Of a stretch of DNA of 64,000 nt, positions 48,225 through 61,146 are shown in pieces. The position numbers were made by a program, and so were the translations under genes. Source of the stretch: Zonotrichia leucophrys gambelii (Eukaryota > Chordata > Aves > Passeriformes > Passerellidae). Positions within the stretch are counted from its first letter, which is position 1. Each line of letters begins with the position of its first letter. The stretch lies in the NCBI RefSeq assembly GCF_028769735.1, contig NC_088195.1:868001-932000 (forward strand). Reading direction: 5' to 3'. A model generated the notes under the pieces. That model was not told where the DNA came from. It worked only from the letters and a program-made list of their open reading frames with translations, and did no database searches.

Positions 48225-48497
48225 TGTGAAGGTTTGGGGCTGTGGGATGGAGTGTGATGGGCTGGAGGATGGAGTGTGGGGATGGACTGTGTTGTTAGGG
48301 ATGGGCTGTGGGGATGGGACTGTGGGTGGGATGGGGTGGGTGTGGATGGGATGGGGTTGGTTGAGGGATGGGGTTGTGGGGATGGAGCTGTGAGGATGGA
48401 GCTGTGGGGATGGGGCTGTGGGGATGGGACTGTGGGGATGGAGCTGTGGGGATGGGGTTGTAGGGATGGGGTTGTAGGGATGGAGCTGTGGAGATGC
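48225..48497 (+). repeat. Minisatellite of GGGGATGGAGCTGT units (~14 bp)
   Basis: Many imperfect copies of GGGGATGGGGCTGT and GGGATGGAGCTGT, G-rich on this strand. Confidence 0.9.
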
Positions 48498-49083
48498 TTC
48501 CCACAAAGGACGGAGGGAGCTCCTCGGCACGGAGCCCAGCTCCCTTCTGTGCAGGCAGCAGCCAGGACCAGCTCAGTGCAGAACTGCAGGGAAAAGAGCC
48601 TCTCCCTGCTCAGCTCTGGAGCTGTGGCTGCAGGCACAGCCCTTCCCCATCCCCTGGCTCCTGTCCCAGCCCTGTCTGTGCTTTGCTCCAGTTTTTTCCT
48701 CCCTCTTTTTTCGAGCTCTCCCTGAGCCTTTCATGTCTCGCTGCCAACTCCTTCCAAAGCAGAATATTTGACATTTGATTTCACTCCCACAAAGCACAGA
48801 AGCAACAGTTGCACAGCCCGATCCGGGGGAGAGAGGAATAAAGAAACTTTGCTTCCAGGCACTCGGGGGCTCTTGAACCACTCGGTTTAAGGGTGGTTAT
48901 TAGGAGCTCTTTCAGGTTCCCTTCTCATAGCACCTGCTTTCAAACACTCACAGGGGAAAGGAGAAGTGGCTCTGACACTATTTAAAGCAGGAATTCATTG
49001 CTCAGTGTTGGTGGAGCAAACAAAGCCCATTTCTGCACCCAGGCTGGGCAAGGCTGGGGAGAGCTGGCTGGAGAGACGAGTGA

Positions 49084-49360
49084 GGGAGATGAGGGTAGGA
49101 GATGATGGAATGATGGAGATGGAGATGATGAGAGATGGAGAGTGATGGGATGATGGAGATGATGGAGAGGGAAGATGGAGATGATGGGATGATGGAGATG
49201 GGAGATGATGGGGAATGGAGATGGGATGATGGGGATGATGGAGATTATGGAGATGATGGAGATGGAGATGATGGGGATGATGGAGATGGAGATTATGGGG
49301 ATGATGGAGATGGAGATGATGGAGATGATGGAGATGATGGAGATGATGGAGATGGGTGGC
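49084..49360 (+). repeat. GATGGAGAT-type array
   Basis: About 275 bp of GATGGAGATGATGG with GGGATGATGG variants. It is most regular near its 3' end. Confidence 0.95.
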
Positions 49361-49583
49361 ATTGCAGGAGCTTTGTGAGGTTCCAGGGTGGGAATAGCGC
49401 TGGGTCTGGCAGGTGCTGGCAGAGCTAATCACCCCAAAATCCCAATTTTTATTCACCATGGGTTCTGTGGTGGGGGAACCATCACAGCCACAGTGAGGGG
49501 ACCATGGCTCTTCTCAGCCACTGCCCAGGATGAGCTGCTTAATTTTTCACAGACAATTTCAATTAACAGTTTCTACCAGGCAA

Positions 49584-49604
49584 AAAAACCCAAACAAAAC
49601 AAAC

Positions 49605-49635
<31 letters not shown>

Positions 49636-49643
49636 AAAAAAAA
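49584..49643 (+). repeat. Poly-A tract
   Basis: AACAAAACAAACA, then about 30 A with single G interruptions. It could be an assembly-sensitive homopolymer or a retrotransposon tail. Confidence 0.95.
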
Positions 49644-50845
49644 GGTATTGACATGGAATTGGTTGCTGCTTCACTGGTGAGACATGAGGTGCACCCAGGG
49701 CTGATCAAACAGCAGGTGAGGGGTTAATGGCAATGTTTGACAATTGTGGGGCCAGCAACGCCCCTGATTTAAAAATCCCCATTTTGTCACAGAGCCCTCA
49801 CCAACACCCCCTGCACACGCAGAAAATCTCTGCTCTCCCCCTTGCAGAGGGAAGGGCTGAGGCTCCCACAAGTGCTGCTGGTGCTGAGCAGAAGTGGCTC
49901 TGTACTTCAGCCCAGCAGCATCAATTGTCTGGCTGTCAGTTGGGTTTCCTCAGTGTCTGCAAGCTCCAGCCCCATCAATCCTTGGGATGAGGGTGCTCTG
50001 GTGGCCCCAGGGCTGCAGGAGCCCCCTCTGCTCCCCCTGGCAGAGCTGTGGGCATTGTGTAAGCGTCAGCAAAACCAAAGATTTTCACAGCTCCGACAGA
50101 AGGAGGAATTTGGTTATTTTTAAGGCAGGAGTGAGAGGAGCTCGATCAAACCCAGGGCAGGGATTGCTGGCTCCAAAAGATTTCAGCACCTAATCAAAGG
50201 CTGCAGACGTGGAATTTAAATCAGCAGGATGGAAATGGTGGCTGGGAGGAAGTTCCTGTGTTAGGGGTGAGGAAAACATCCCAGGAGGGTCCTTTCCAGC
50301 CCAGCCTGGGCATCAGGGCTCCTGGCAGGTGGGAGCTGCAGGGGCAGAGGAGCTGGTGCTGAGCAGGCTCTCCCTCTGCCCTCACTGCCTCCTCCCTGCC
50401 CAAAAACAACTGAATTTTCCATTCCTTATTTCCCAGCTCATGATCCCTCAGTTCTGGTGCTCCTCAGGTGGAACCCCAGGTGAGGTGAGGTGCTGGGGGA
50501 ACAGCAGCACCTTCCTCAGCAGGCAGTGCCCAGGTGTGCAGGTGCAGAATTCACCTTGCAGAACCATCCTCCACAATCCCTGCTGCCTCATGGGCTCAGG
50601 AGCTGCTCCCAGCCCAGCCATGGTGAATTCAGGCACAGGGGAGGATTTCCCTGTTCTGAGGGGTGGAACAGAGCAGGCTCCTGCTCTGGGAGCCCCAGCA
50701 CTCCCCAGGCAGAGATGAGAGCCCAGAACCACCCCGTGAACACCAACAAAGCCAGCAGAGCCCTGAGGGAGCCCCTGCTGCTCCAGGCAGTGCTGGATGT
50801 GCCCTCTGGGGCTTCGGAGGGCACAGGTTTGTGTTCTTTGATGGA

Positions 50846-51050
50846 GTCACAGAACCACAGAGCGGTTTGGGTTGGGAGGGTTCAGATCTCATCTCAGCCC
50901 ACCCCAGGTTGCTCCCAGCCCTGTCCAAACTGGCTTTGAACTCTGCAGGGATGGGGCAGCCACATCTCCTCCTCCTTTATTCCCAACCTGTTGCTTTTCC
51001 ACCGGCTGAATTCCCCCTCCCTCTCCACATCCATCACCGTGGCTTTAGGT
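50846..51050 (-). mobile_element. CR1 3'-end fragment
   Basis: GTCACAGAACCACAGAGCGG, GTTTGGGTTGGGAGGG, CCCTGTCCAAACTGGCTTTG and AGGGATGGGGCAGCCACATC follow the reverse-complement order of a CR1 end. About 200 bp are preserved. Confidence 0.85.
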
Positions 51051-52419
51051 AAAGAAATTGTCTTTTAGCCTGCTCTGGGAGCAGTGAAATATTTGCTTTG
51101 CAAGTGCCCCTGTGCCAGGAGCTGCAGCTCTCCAGGGATAATTTGTTGTGCATTCCTCTGCCCTGTAACCCCCAGAGGCTTCAGTCCTGTGCAAACTGCT
51201 TTGTTTTGCTTTGGGATGGATTTTCTGGATGCTGAGGGAGGGGGAGGCAGACAGGAGCTGCCCCGATGATTTAGGAGAGATTGGATTGGGTTGGAGTGAG
51301 GGCTGAGAAAAACAGGGGAGCACATCAGTCCTGGAGCCTGAGCAGGGCTGTAAATACCGATGGTGTCCTGAGGAGAACTGAGAAAACATGATAAAAAATG
51401 CACGAGGCGTGGATAAAAGGGTCTGCAGTCATCAGGAGGGAAAAAAAAATGAACTGATTAAATTTTTAACTACATTATCTGCTAGTTGAACAGCCAGTTA
51501 GCTGGACATAATCTCAGCAAACTTTGAGCACTGGGAGAAGGGCTCGGCTGGATCCCACCAGGGGTGTCCAAAATCCTTTCTCCCCTGAGAGTCCCTCCAC
51601 CTGCTCATGGGCTGGGACAGAGAGGGAGCTGGATGGGCACAGGAGCCCCTGGAGAGGAAGGACTCTGCCCCTGGAGTGTCTGCACAGCTCCTCCTCCATC
51701 CTCCCAAAATTCCCGACCTCAATTAGGAATAATTAAGAAATCCCGCTAAAAACTTGTCTGCTCTCATTAACAATACCTGGCTGCCAGGGAGGATGTGTTA
51801 ATTACCACGGATTGCCCAAAAAGCCGAGCCCGGGCAGGTGGGGCCCTGCTGGGCTCCTGCTGCCAGCACATTTGTCAGCCCTGCTGGGGCTCACCTGTCC
51901 CAGAGCTCCCCCAGCCCCAGGGATGTCTGTCCAGACCCAAAATAAACCCAGGCAGCTCCTGTGAGGTGAGGAACCCTTGGAGAATGAACTTTGCTGGAAG
52001 AAGGGCTGGGGGAGGCGTTGGTGTGAGCGGGGGTCAGTGGGTTTGTTTTTCCTGCATGAGTTATGTCGCAGACATTGCCTGTGCGGTTGTTCCTTTCAAG
52101 TGCTGCCTGCCTTTGCCTGCAGTTTGTTTGTTTTGCTTTGGTTTTTTCTTTGTATTAGGGCTGTTTCTTCCCCTGCCAGTCACAGCCACAGGGTTCCCAC
52201 GTGTTTGCTTCGGCATTTGCTTCCCTTTCCAATTCCTCCCCTTCCACAGAGCCATTGTTTCATTTCCATTCCAGCCACCACAGTCCTGAGGTATTTCTAG
52301 AATTTCCCTTACGGGCACAGAGCCTCAGCTCCCCAGGGCTGCAGGGTCTGCAAAGGAGCTCTGATGTCCCTCCAAATTTGGTGCCACCATCCCTGCTCCA
52401 TCCTGAGGGAAGCTAAGCC

Positions 52420-52500
52420 CATGGACTCCCAGAATTTTTTGGGTTGGAAAGGACCTTAAAGCTCCACTGGAAGTGGACAGGGACACCTCCCAGTCCAGCT
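52420..52500 (-). mobile_element. CR1 3' tail fragment
   Basis: AATTTTTTGGGTTGGAAAGG then ACCTTAAAGCTCCACTGG then GGACAGGGACACCTCCCAG. Confidence 0.8.
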
Positions 52501-53059
52501 CTGTGGGTGATGCTGGTTTTCAAGGCTGGGTTTGGAATGCTGCAGGATTTCCTGTCTGGATGGACAGACAGACAGACCCAGGTCCTCCTTACCAGCCGCA
52601 AAAGGAGAGAGCTGTGTTCCCAGGGGGGAAAAAAGGCCTTGAAGGAGAGATCTGAAATACCACACTCAGTGCTCAGTGATGAGATTTAAAACCAAATTTG
52701 GATTATTTTTCCCTTTTAAAGTTCCCCTCGTCCCCCATCCCCTGCTCCTGGAATAGTTTGTGGAGAGGAGTTTGGGGGTACTGAGCCAGCGAGGCCGGGA
52801 ATTGCTCACATCAGGCTCCAGCAGAAAGGAAACATAACTCACAATATGCTGAGGGGAGCTCTGAAATTGCACAAATTATTCTATTTTATACTTTAATTAG
52901 TTCGAATTAGCAGTGGGAATAGATGCATAAAATGATCCAGCGAAGGGTGAAATGGAAAAAGGGCTGTGGTGTGGAGGATCCTTTATTGTGGTGGGGTTTG
53001 TGCACTCCGAGTGCAGGAGCTGCTCCTGCTGGATCCCTCCATCCACCTCACGCCTGGCA

Positions 53060-53200
53060 GTGCCCCAGGCCAGGCTGGACAGGGTTTGGGACAGTGGGAG
53101 GTGGCATGGTGGCACTGGAAGGTGACCCCATGGCAGGGGTGGCACTGGAGGGGGTTTAAGATCCTTTGCAACCCAACCATTCCTGGGTCTGATTCTGCCA
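53060..53200 (+). mobile_element. CR1 3' tail fragment
   Basis: CAGGCCAGGCTGGACAGGGT, ACCCCATGGCAGGGGTGGCA and AAGATCCTTTGCAACCCAAC, ending near CCATTCC and GATTCTG. Confidence 0.85.
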
Positions 53201-54769
53201 AGTTCAAGCTCTGTCCTGCAGTGTTTCCCTTGGATCAGCTTTGCCTGGTCTCCTCAGAAGCCTGGGACAATGTGGCACTTTGCTGGTGGCTCTGTGGGCT
53301 GGGGGAGCAGCTGAAACCCCCCCAGCATTGCCCTCTCCAGGCTTCCAGCTCCTGCTTGGACTCAATCTGAGCCTCAAAGGGGCAGAAGGATTTCAGAGAG
53401 TTCAAATCCACCCTGACTCTTAAAGCCTTTGCTTTTTTCTCCTTTTCCACTGAACATGCTGAAAAATGCCCCCAGATGAGGTGGAACTTGACTCAGGCTC
53501 CTGCAGTCTCCAGATAGGTTGAAAATTATGGATGTGCCCCAGGGAAAGTGGCTGGAATGGCCTTGCAAGCTGGGACTAAATATAAAAGTTAATACTGGTT
53601 GTAAAGCAGGAAAAAACAACTTTTTGTGAGGTTTGCTCTTGCTCTCCCTCCTCCTCCTCCTCTGGAAAAATATTTCCCATTATAACTTTGCTGTGGCAAG
53701 AAGTGTTGATATTTTCTGGAGGGAGGTGCATGGATTGCTCAGGGATGATCCTGGAGAGCACATTCAGCACCCAAATGGGAATCCTGAGCACCAACCTTGG
53801 GGCAGATCCTAAACAAGAACCCCTCTGGCCTTGGGTGTCCCTCGGTCCCCAAGGTCCCTCCAGCCCCATCCCTGTGCTGTTCCAGGGAGCCACTTGATAA
53901 CTGTGGCATTTCTGCCTGATGCTGGGGAGGGGAGGCAGCTCCATCAATAACCCTGTATTTATTTGAGCAGCGAGCAGGAATGTGCCTGGCAGACTAAACA
54001 CTGCCTGCTCCCCCTGCCCCAGCCCTGCCCAGGGCCCTGCCAAGAGTGCTGGGGGCCAGACAGACAGGGGGAGCAGCAATCCCGGCCTGGAGCTTTCTGT
54101 GTGGGTGTTAAAGAAATTATTTTTATTGTAATCAAGCCTGGAACGTGCTGCTCACACAGGGGGATTGTTGTTTTCCCTCTTCATTTTCCCTCTGCCTTTT
54201 CCACCGGTTTCTCTGCAGCAGCCCCCACCAGGCTGTGAAGGTTTTGGTCTCCACTCCCAGATTTGGGAGATGGAGAAGTAATACCAGTTTTTAGATCAGG
54301 ATTGAAGCATAGAGATGCTGTGTGACCTGTCCTAAGTGACACAGGAAATCCAGGAGAGCCCCCAGACCCTCAGCCCCACAGCCATTCCTCACTCCTGTCC
54401 AGGTTGATGCTCCCACGAGATGAAGGAGGGAAGAGAAGGCCCTGGGTGTGGTTTGCAGTGCCAGGTTGTTTATAAAGACCCATAAATCCAGGCATCACCT
54501 TCCCACCTGCAGCTATTCCTGTGCACTCCTTGGAGTGAGCTTTTAGAATGGGTAAATGCCCATGAAAAGCTGATCCCAGTGCACCAGTGCTGGTTTTCCC
54601 TTTCAAACTGCTGGGCAGGGCAGCGTGGGGGGCTGCAGGACCTGCAGAGCCCACCCTGGCTTGGCAAGGCTCCAGAGATGCTTTCAAATAAATGAATTAA
54701 AAGAGCCTTTAGGAATCCCATCCCAGCAGTGGAGGAATGGGGAGGTTTGGAGAGGGATGGCCACAAAAA

Positions 54770-54898
54770 GGAGCCCCAGGCACTGAGGGGCTCTCAGCTG
54801 CTGAGGTGGCTGGAGAAGATGGGGCTGGTGGAGGTGGAATGTGATGAGCTTTAAAGTCCTTTCCAAGCCAAACCATTCCAGGATTCGCTGATCCTAAG
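54770..54898 (+). mobile_element. CR1 3' tail fragment
   Basis: TGATGAGCTTTAAAGTCCTT then TCCAAGCCAAACCATTCCAG then GATTC. The 5' part is decayed. Confidence 0.75.
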
Positions 54899-55695
54899 GC
54901 TCTCAGAGGCTGGGTGCTGCCTTTTGCTTTGTTAGCGACACCCTTCATGACCCTGCCATGGCCTCCAGAGCCACATCAAAACCAAACTGGCCAAAATCCC
55001 TGGAGATTCAGGGCAGGATTTGGTCAGGGGTTGCTGCCTGCCTGGTTGGAGCTGAGGGGAGCAATCTTCCCCAATCTGTTGGAGTGATCCCAGCACTCAG
55101 AACTGGGATCAGGGACTTCTCCTTTGCCTCCTGCCTTTGTTTTGGGCTTTTCCCCATCCATTTAAGTGACTCACAACTGCCAGTGCCTTGGGTGCTATTA
55201 ACACCTCGCTAAGAACTGCATCTCAGTATTTTTATTTTCATTTTCTTCGGGAAGGAAGCAGGGGAAGGCCAGGGGTTTAACAATAACCCCTCCCTGTGTG
55301 GCTGGGCCTTGGAGCCGACAGCGCTGCCCACAAAAACAATTCGCTCAAAAATCCATCCAAAAAAGAGCTGACCACACTTTTATTTGGAGAAGCCGTGCCA
55401 GAAACAGCATTCCCGTGCCTGCAGAGAGGAGGGGGCAGGCTCCAGACACTCAAAAACAAGCTGGCTTTTTCCATTTTAGGCCCTTGCGTGGTCCAGGCTG
55501 GTGGCCTGGGCTCAGGCTCGTCCCTGGCACCTCGTCCAAGAAGGATGCTGGAGGAAATGTTGGATTTGTGGAAAAATCTCCCTAAGAGGCAGCACTAGAG
55601 GGGTGGGATTTGGTTTAGGCTTTGTTTGGGGGATGCAGCCACCCAGAACAGCCAGATCCCACCCAAAAAGGACCTGAGCCCTCAAAGGGAATAAG

Positions 55696-55815
55696 GGGAT
55701 GATGGAATCACAGAATTCCCCAAGCTGGGAGGCACCCACAGGGATCACTGAGCCCTGGCCCTGCTCAGGACACCCCAAAACCCCATCAAACTGGCCTCAG
55801 AGCAGTGTCCAAACG
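55696..55815 (-). mobile_element. CR1 3'-end fragment of another subfamily
   Basis: GGAATCACAGAATTCCCCAA, CCCACAGGGATCACTGAGCC and CAGGACACCCCAAAACCCCA match CR1 ends with the CACAAGGATCATTGAGTCC motif. Confidence 0.75.
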
Positions 55816-55879
55816 CTGAGTTTTGGCTATTTTAGGGGTGTTTTAAGCCATGAGCAGGATTCTGAAGCCATAGCACCAG

Positions 55880-56290
55880 AATGTGGGGTTTTGTGCAGGG
55901 TTTGTGTGGGTTTTGTGGGGGTTTTGTGTGGGGTATATGTGGGTTTCTGTGGGGTTTTTGTGGGGGGGTTCTGTGTGGATTTGTGTGGTTTTTTGTGTGG
56001 GTTTTGTGGGGGGTTTTTATGTGGGGGCTCTGTGTGGATTTATGTGGTTTTGTGTGGGGTTTACATGGTTTGTGTGGGTTTCTGTGGGATTTCTGTGGGT
56101 TTTGTGTGGCTTTTTTGTGGGTTTGTGTGAGGTTTATGTGGGTTTGTGTAAGGGATTTTGCATGGGGGATTTTGTGTGTGGGGTTTTGTGGGTTTGTGTG
56201 TGGGTTTCTGTGTGGTTTTGTGTGGGGTTTCTGTGGGTTTCGGTGGGGTTTCTGTGGGGTCTGTGGGGTTTCTGTGGGTTTGTGAGGTCG
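55880..56290 (+). repeat. GT-rich low-complexity block (GTGTGGGTTTTGTGGGG)
   Basis: About 410 bp with hardly any A or C on the + strand, made of TTTGTGTGGGTTT, TTTCTGTGGGG and related words without a strict period. Open frames rich in Gly, Phe, Trp, Val and Cys across it are artefacts of the composition. Confidence 0.9.
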
Positions 56291-57479
56291 CCCCGATGGC
56301 AGCAGGGTCCCAGCACTGGAGGGTGGGGACAGAGGCACAGGAGGCTCCCCTGAGCTGCCCGTGGTTATTGTCTTTGGGCGCAGGGCAGGACGGGCAGGCT
56401 CCAGGCTGGGCTGTGTAAATCTCGTTAGAAAGCCATTCCCAGCTAATGAAACCCTGGGAGAGAGGGATTTGGCTCCCCAGCCCTCAGCTGGAATAAATCC
56501 ATCTCCAGTTTGTGTGTGGGCTGCTCTGCCCTCTCCCCCCAGCACAGGGGCAGCAGCACTTGGTGCATCAGCACCTCCATAATGGCAGATGATAATTATC
56601 TGCTCTTATTTTTTTTAAAAAAGCAAAAACCAAAATAAAAACTACCACAAAAAGCCTCACCTGGCCTTTAATCCTTGTGCAGGAAGGGGAAGCAGCCATG
56701 TAAATAATTCTGCCTCCCCTGCAGCCTGCTGGGCTCTGGGTATTAATGCCAGGGGCCAGAGCTGTTGGGGAAGGCTGGTGAGAGGAGGGATTTGGGATAA
56801 ATGCACCTCAGCTCTGCTGTTTGTGTAGCTGAGATGTGCCTGCCCCAGCCACGGGTCCCACTGGGGTCATGTTTGTTTGGCTGTGCCTTTATTGCTCTAA
56901 GTGTGAATTTAGCAGCTCCTACCGGGTGAAATACGATTGTCTGTGCTCCACGGCCAGGCTGGGCTTTGCTGAGGTTCTGAGCGCAGCTGCTGCAATATTT
57001 GGGTTTATTAACACCCAGCCAAGGCAGACACACAGCCCTGGGGCTCAGCTGCTGGATCTGTGCCCGGATTTGTCCCTTTTCTGCAGATTTGGGGTGATTT
57101 GGATACCCAGGGCTGGCTGCCATCCCCATCCCTGCAGAGATCCATGATCCCTCCTGTCCTTGTGCTGGGCCTTCTCCTCCCTGCCGGCACTGAGGCAGGG
57201 ATTGCTCTGCTCTCTGCTTTTTCTTGATTTATCTGTTTTCCCCTCACCCATCTTGCCTTTCTCACCCATATTTATCCACATATCCACATATCCATCTCTC
57301 TATATATTTATCCAGCAACTGAGATGCAAATCCAGCAGTGCAGAGGCAGCCAGGCCCATCTGGGACAGCACAGGCTGCTGGAAATATTTCTACAGCTTTG
57401 CATTCCCTTTCCCCCTGCCTGTCCCAAAGAACACAGGGGTATCCTCTGCATGTAATGAAGTCTCTGAAGGGTTGAACAA

Positions 57480-57770
57480 TATTTCTTTTCCGCCTCTAAC
57501 TAATCTTTTTTAATGCTTGACAGCCTCATGTTCTGTAATTTAATGCATTTTATTTAGAAAATAACATTTAGTGCCACTTTGGATTTCCAATTATTCTTCA
57601 ATCGGACTTTGAGGGCCTGATGTCTTTGTCACTTGGATGTGTGCAAGAGATGGCAACATCAGAGCAGACAACAGCAAATTATTTCCACTACTGATTACTA
57701 GGCTGGGGAGGAAAATATGCAGGGACAAATTTAGTCTCAGCATAAATGTATGAAAATGAGTTAAAGCATT
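57480..57770. other. AT-rich unique island, candidate conserved noncoding element
   Basis: Contains CTGTAATTTAATGCATTTTA, GGATTTCCAATTATTCTTC, GCAAATTATTTCC and CATAAATGTATGAAAATG with no repeats. Its composition differs clearly from the GC-rich flanks. Another short one lies at 58020-58100. Confidence 0.35.
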
Positions 57771-58545
57771 GCAGCAGCAGCTTTGTGGCTGGGTGTGGAT
57801 GGGCAGAACCAGCCTGGCTCACCCTGCAGCACCAGGGGATCTTTGGGGATCTCTCCTGAGATGTTTTCCTTGGTCCTCACTGACGTGTCCATGGGTGGGA
57901 ACAGACCCATGTCCTACACCCAGCCACGCCAGGCTCCTTCTGTGGGGAAATGGGCTTAGAGCTCATTTTCCTGCAGAACTCAGGAGTTTGGGATATGCTT
58001 AGGACAGCTCGTTCCTCACGCTGCCCGTCAGGTTCCTAAATTATTTGTGACAGCCGTGTGTAATGATATACAAATGGGAAAGTGATGGAGTAGCAGAAAA
58101 TTGACTGGCAAGGACAGCGTGATGGAGTTGGAGAGCAATCCTGCTAAAAAGCCGTGGAGGCTGCAGAGTGTTCCTGGAGCAAACACCAGGCAGGGCCCTG
58201 GCCAGGCTGTGCAAGCAGCAGTGATACCACTCTGTGACCTTTAAAGCTACTTAGGGCACTCAAATGCTTCACATTTTCAAGGCTCTGTAAAATTACACAA
58301 ACCTGCCGTGCCTGGGATGTTCCTCCCGGGTTTGTGCAGTGTTTGAACAACCCTGAATGGCTCTGAAATGGAGAACTGAGGGTTGCCTGTGTTCCTGTCT
58401 GTGTGCAGCAGCCTTTGTGGCTGTGGAGAAGGTTTGAGCAGGGTCTGTGCTGAATGTCCCTGGCATTGCCACAGAGCTCACTTGGCAAGGCAGCATCCCA
58501 TGGATGTGGGCTCTGAGGGATGGACCCTGCAGCTCTGCCAGCCAG

Positions 58546-58700
58546 GATTCATGGAATCCTGAGGAATGGAAGGGACCCACAGGGATCATCCACTCCAAAT
58601 CCTGCACAGGCACCCCAGAATCTCACCCTGGGCATCCCTGGGGGCATTTCCCAACACTCCTGGAGCTCTGGCAGCCTCGGGGAGCCTGGGCAGTGCCCAG
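58546..58700 (-). mobile_element. CR1 3'-end fragment
   Basis: GATTCATGGAATCCTGAGGA, GGGACCCACAGGGATCATCC and CACTCCAAATCCTGCACAGG, the reverse complement of the same subfamily as at 55696. Confidence 0.8.
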
Positions 58701-60205
58701 CACTGGTCACCCACTCTGGGATGTGGGATGCTGTGCTGGAAAAGCAGTGGGAAATGGGCACTGGAGGGGAGCCAGAGGGGTGGATGGCATCATTTGGGCA
58801 GAGCTGCAGCTCAGCAACCCTGCCAGGCACACGCGAGGTGCGGGCACAGCGAGGCTGGGCCATTGGAGCCGTGCCCGCGTGTGCCAAGAAAACAAACAGA
58901 AAGGGCCAGTCAAAGCTTTTCAGTGTCACTGACACCCTGGGACGTGCCAGAGCCAGGAACAAAGGCAGCATTGAGGCACAGCATGGCCTGGGAGGCTGCT
59001 GGGAGCGGGCAGATGCGGGGCTGTGCCCACACTGTGCCCACCCTGTGCCCACGGACACGGTGGGTGGCAGGACACGGCCTGGGCTGGCTCCTCAGCAAGG
59101 AGGGCAAACAAAATGTGACCTCCACACCCCCTTGTGTGCCAGGGGTGGCACTGAGGGGGCTCTGTAGGGACAACAGGCCATTCCTGCTCCTGCCAGGCAC
59201 AAGGCAAAGGCAGCTCCGAGGTGAGGTGGCAGGGGATGGGTGGCTTTGGGACACTGGGCTGGACAGAGAGAGATGCCAGAGATGTGGGGCACACCTTGCT
59301 CCGAAAGTGCCAGGCAGGGAGGTTCATCCCACAGGCTGTGGGGATGGACAGGGCACTGCCACCCATGCTGTGCCCCACTGCAGTGCCCTGCCTTGCCCAT
59401 GAGCTTGGGTGATGCTCTGTGTGAGCACAGGGTGACTGTTCCAGCAGGGCTGCAGCTCCCCTGGCCCTCCAGGCACACCAGCACACACACCCTGCACTGG
59501 GAACAGCCAGGCTGACCCGGCCCTGTGGCTTTGGCTGCTTTGCTCCAAGCCAGGAAAGCAAGGGTTAAGCTCAGGGCCCCTCTGGAGAGAGGGAAATAAC
59601 CCCAGGGACCCCGGGGTCCCTCGCTGTGCTCCAGCTGCCTCCGTGCATGTGCTGCTCATTTTTCATCCTGAGCACAGCTGCCGCCAGCAGCTCCGCGCTA
59701 CCCCTGCTCCTGCCAGTTTTATGAGCAGAGAATAAAGAGGGGGAGCACACAAACCACCGAGGTTCATCTGCCAATTGTCAGGGACCGAGCCATGGCAGGC
59801 ACCTTTTCATTAGCAGCGCTCTTTATTCATCCCCCACAGGCTGCTCTCGTTTTGAGGAGGGGAGCTGCTGCTGCTGCTCGGGTGTTTATGGTGCTTGGGC
59901 CCTGATTAGCTGGGTGGGATGGGAGGAGCTGCCTTCCCTGGGGTCTCTCCCGGGGTGCAGAGATCGATGCCAGGGCTGGCAGAGCCCCAGGGCTGCCCCC
60001 TCCCTTCAGCTGGGTAATTAGCAGCTCGGGAGAGGGGGAACAGAGGTCACACGTGGAGTGGGACCATTAACCCCGTCCCTCGCCAGCCACCCTGCAGGGA
60101 AATGCCCTGGGAGCAGCTGCTGCAGCGCTGGCTCCCAGCAGGACGGAGGCAGCTGAGGCAGGGCAGAGCCCCTGCCAGGGCACTCACCCTGCTGGGAGCT
60201 TGCAG

Positions 60206-60430
60206 CTGACAGACACCGTGCCAGGGATGAAGTTTAGCCCAGAAGTGGAGGTTTCATGGTTTCACATGGCAGAAAGAGCCACCCTTAAGGGTCCCTGTCC
60301 CTGCTCCCTGCCAGAGGCAGAACACAGGAGGTTTGCACTGACAGACACCGTGCCAAGGACAAAGCTTGGCCCAGAAGTGGTGGTTTCATGTCTTTCATGG
60401 GGCAGAAAGAGCCAGCCAGAGGCAGAAGAC
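60206..60430 (+). repeat. Two-copy tandem duplication, 132-bp spacing
   Basis: CTGACAGACACCGTGCCA begins at 60206 and 60338. Both are followed by AGCCCAGAAGTGG or GGCCCAGAAGTGG, GGTTTCATG, GGCAGAAAGAGCCA and CCAGAGGCAGAA. The second copy has an internal 26-bp deletion (106 bp between the CCAGAGGCAG anchors). Confidence 0.9.
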
Positions 60431-60880
60431 AGAGCAGGTCATGGATCCACCAGCTCTTCTCCTGGTTTTTGGCATTCCCACGTTGCCCTTAATGAGCTGA
60501 TCCCTGCTCAATGCCCCATCCTGGGGCAGTGATTCCCCTTGTTCCCAGCCTCCCCACAGAAGCTGGTTAATTCTGTCCTCCCCAATCCCTTGCAAGCCCA
60601 GAGCTTTTCCTGGAGCTGCTCTGTAGGTAGGCTCAGCACAGGCTGCAGGATCCCCCTGGCAGTCTGTTGGGTCTGCTGCTGCACTGACGCCAGGGATATT
60701 TATGGAAATACATGCAGAAGCTCCTCAGGCTCCGATGGAGCAGAAATAGTTTCATGGCATTATTTGCCCAAAATGCCACCGTTCTGAGTGCTGGATCCGG
60801 GCACTGAGAGGCTGATGTCAAAGCAGCTGCTTGCAGCAGGATCTGAGGTGGCTGCCAGGGACAAGTGCCTCGATGTGGCA

Positions 60881-61146
60881 GCCCTGAGATCATTAATGCA
60901 GTATTAATTCTGGGGTTTGAGCTTGTATCAGCCCTGGGATCATTAATGCAGCATTAATTCTGGGGTCTGAGCTTGTATCAGCCCTGGGAGCATTAATGCA
61001 GCATTAATTCTGGGGTCTGAGCTTGTATCAGCCCTGGGAGCATCAATGCAGCAATTCTGGGGTTTGTTGGAGGCTCTGAGCTTGTATCAGCCCTGGGAGC
61101 ATCAATGCAGCAATTCTGGGGGACTCTGAGCTTGTGTCAGCCCTGC
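60881..61146 (+). repeat. 50-bp tandem array, five units, with paired ATTAAT motifs
   Basis: GCCCTGGGA starts at 60881, 60931, 60981, 61031 and 61090. Units 1-3 are exactly 50 bp and each holds CATTAATGCAG and ATTAATTCTGGGG. Units 4-5 have CATCAATGCAGCAATTC instead, losing both TAAT cores. Confidence 0.95.

Noticed and set aside
55881..56353. Gly/Phe/Trp/Cys-rich proteins of 134-156 residues
   Set aside because: Translation of GT-rich low-complexity DNA.
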